Of a stretch of 64,000 nt of DNA, positions 63,312 through 64,000 are shown in pieces; the first letter of the stretch is position 1; each line of letters opens with the position of its first letter. The stretch is from Arthrobacter sp. GMC3 (GTDB taxonomy: Bacteria; Actinomycetota; Actinomycetes; Actinomycetales; Micrococcaceae), in NCBI RefSeq assembly GCF_002929305.1, contig NZ_PJIO01000009.1:62001-126000 (forward strand). The letters run 5' to 3'. The position numbers were made by a program, and so were the translations under genes. The notes beneath the pieces were generated by a model. It had not been told where the DNA came from. It did not search any database and worked only from the letters and a program-made list of their open reading frames with translations.

Positions 63312-64000
63312 CTACAGGCCAAGTTCGCGGGCTATGAGCATGAGCTGAACTTCGGTGGTGCCCTCTCCTACTTCCAGAATCTTGGAATCGCGGTAGTGGC
63401 GGGCAACCGGAAATTCGTTGATGAACCCGTAACCGCCAAATACTTGGGTGGCGTCGCGGGCGTTGTCCATGGCCGCCTCGCTTGCCACCATTTTGGCTAT
63501 AGCCGCCTCGGTCTTGAACGGCTTGCCTGCCAGCATACGTGCGGCGGCGTCGTAGTAGGCCAGGCGTGCGGTGTGGGCGCGTGTTTGCATGCGGGCGATC
63601 TTGAAAGAGATGCCTTGGTAGTGCCCGATTGAGTGGCCAAAGGCGTGCCGTTCCTTGGCGTACCGTACGGCCTCATCCACGCAGCCCTGCGCCGTCCCGG
63701 TGGCGAGCGCCGCAATAGCGATGCGTCCTTCGTCCAGAATGGAGAGGAAGTTGGCGTAGCCGCGCCCGCGCACGCCGATCAGGTTCTCTTCCGGCACGTG
63801 CGTGTCCACAAGGGTGAGCGGGTGAGTGTCAGAAGCGTTCCAGCCCACCTTGTTGTACGCCTTCTCCACGGTGAACCCGGGGGTGCCATTGGGCACCAGG
63901 ATGGTGGAGATTTCCTTCTTGATGGAACCGTTGGCACGCTCGGTGGTGCCCGTCACCGCCGTCATGGTCACAAACTTGGTGATGTCGGTGCCGGAGTTGG
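63312..64000 (-). CDS. Acyl-CoA dehydrogenase, C-terminal part (runs off the window)
   Basis: The last about 229 residues of an FAD-dependent acyl-CoA dehydrogenase. The reading frame continues past 63971 to the window edge (NSGTDITKFV upstream of MTAVTG), so the true start is outside. Family features are HVPEENLIGVRGRGYANFLS, RIAIAALATGTAQGCVDEAV, RHAFGHSIGHYQGISFKIA, the catalytic-base region, ATQVFGGYGFINEFPVARHYRDSKILEVGEGTTEVQL and the C-terminal helix. An isovaleryl- or short/branched-chain dehydrogenase would fit the nearby CoA-transferase genes, but the chain length is not readable. Confidence 0.93.
   Translation of the reverse strand, partial: NSGTDITKFVTMTAVTGTTERANGSIKKEISTILVPNGTPGFTVEKAYNKVGWNASDTHPLTLVDTHVPEENLIGVRGRGYANFLSILDEGRIAIAALATGTAQGCVDEAVRYAKERHAFGHSIGHYQGISFKIARMQTRAHTARLAYYDAAARMLAGKPFKTEAAIAKMVASEAAMDNARDATQVFGGYGFINEFPVARHYRDSKILEVGEGTTEVQLMLIARELGL

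Overview
This window is chromosomal DNA from a high-GC Gram-positive bacterium, most likely a Micrococcaceae actinobacterium of the Arthrobacter group. The evidence is gene order (recA, DUF3046, clgR, cinA, pgsA, ftsK, rnj, dapA ... pnp, rpsO, ribF, truB, rbfA, infB, ylxR, nusA, rimP ... proS ... ispG, rseP, dxr), GTG/TTG starts, a LexA-type box at recA and actinobacterial families such as DUF3046, DUF4439 and ClgR. The genus is inferred. No rRNA, tRNA, CRISPR array, transposase or prophage was recognised.

Layout. 0-12 kb: the start of recA with an SOS-type promoter, then clgR-cinA-pgsA-ftsK, RNase J, dapA, two hydrolases, a small membrane protein and dapB. 12-18 kb: a complete-looking molybdenum-cofactor block (moaE, moaB/mog, moaC, moeA on the minus strand; moaA, moaD on the plus strand) around a membrane-anchored sulfite-oxidase-fold molybdoenzyme. 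18-36 kb: the conserved translation and RNA-metabolism block, transcribed right to left (rimP-nusA-ylxR-infB-rbfA, then truB-ribF-rpsO-pnp-M16 peptidase). It is interrupted by an accessory patch (lipoprotein, ScyD-like protein, Tat-exported arylsulfotransferase-like protein) and by three small coupled genes after truB. 36-44 kb: a long acidic membrane protein with a DUF4439 domain, a VIT-family transporter, an antibiotic-kinase-like protein, a TSUP transporter, proS and a small helix-hairpin-helix protein. 44-49 kb: a TetR-controlled ABC exporter and a PadR-fadH pair. 49-59 kb: GNAT-ispG and rseP-dxr, separated by about 4.8 kb of accessory genes (YciI, a SatD-type gene with a membrane partner, a HEAT-like protein, an MFS pump with a divergent LysR regulator). 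59-64 kb: a MarR/FMN-reductase pair, then an acyl-CoA catabolic cluster (CitE-like, MaoC-like, both CoA-transferase subunits, acyl-CoA dehydrogenase).

Regulation readable from sequence: a LexA-like box over the recA -35; a perfect 20-bp palindrome over the -10/+1 of the ABC-tetR operon; two similar boxes between marR and the FMN reductase; a near-palindrome over the fadH leader; and a leaderless-type promoter for the SatD-like gene.

The most unusual content is intergenic. (1) At 60151-60367 three direct copies of an 18-bp core at 32-bp period are followed by three inverted copies at the same period, all exactly symmetric about position 60259, where a 14-bp hairpin sits. (2) Three dispersed copies (41768, 58773, 63175) of a long folded element have stems that change compensatorily while the internal-loop sequences stay constant. 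(3) A second dispersed family is built on GGGCCCAC and GCGAGGG motifs. (4) Several very long perfect hairpins (27-30 bp stems) lie at gene ends. All positions come from reading; folding, database and expression tests were not run.
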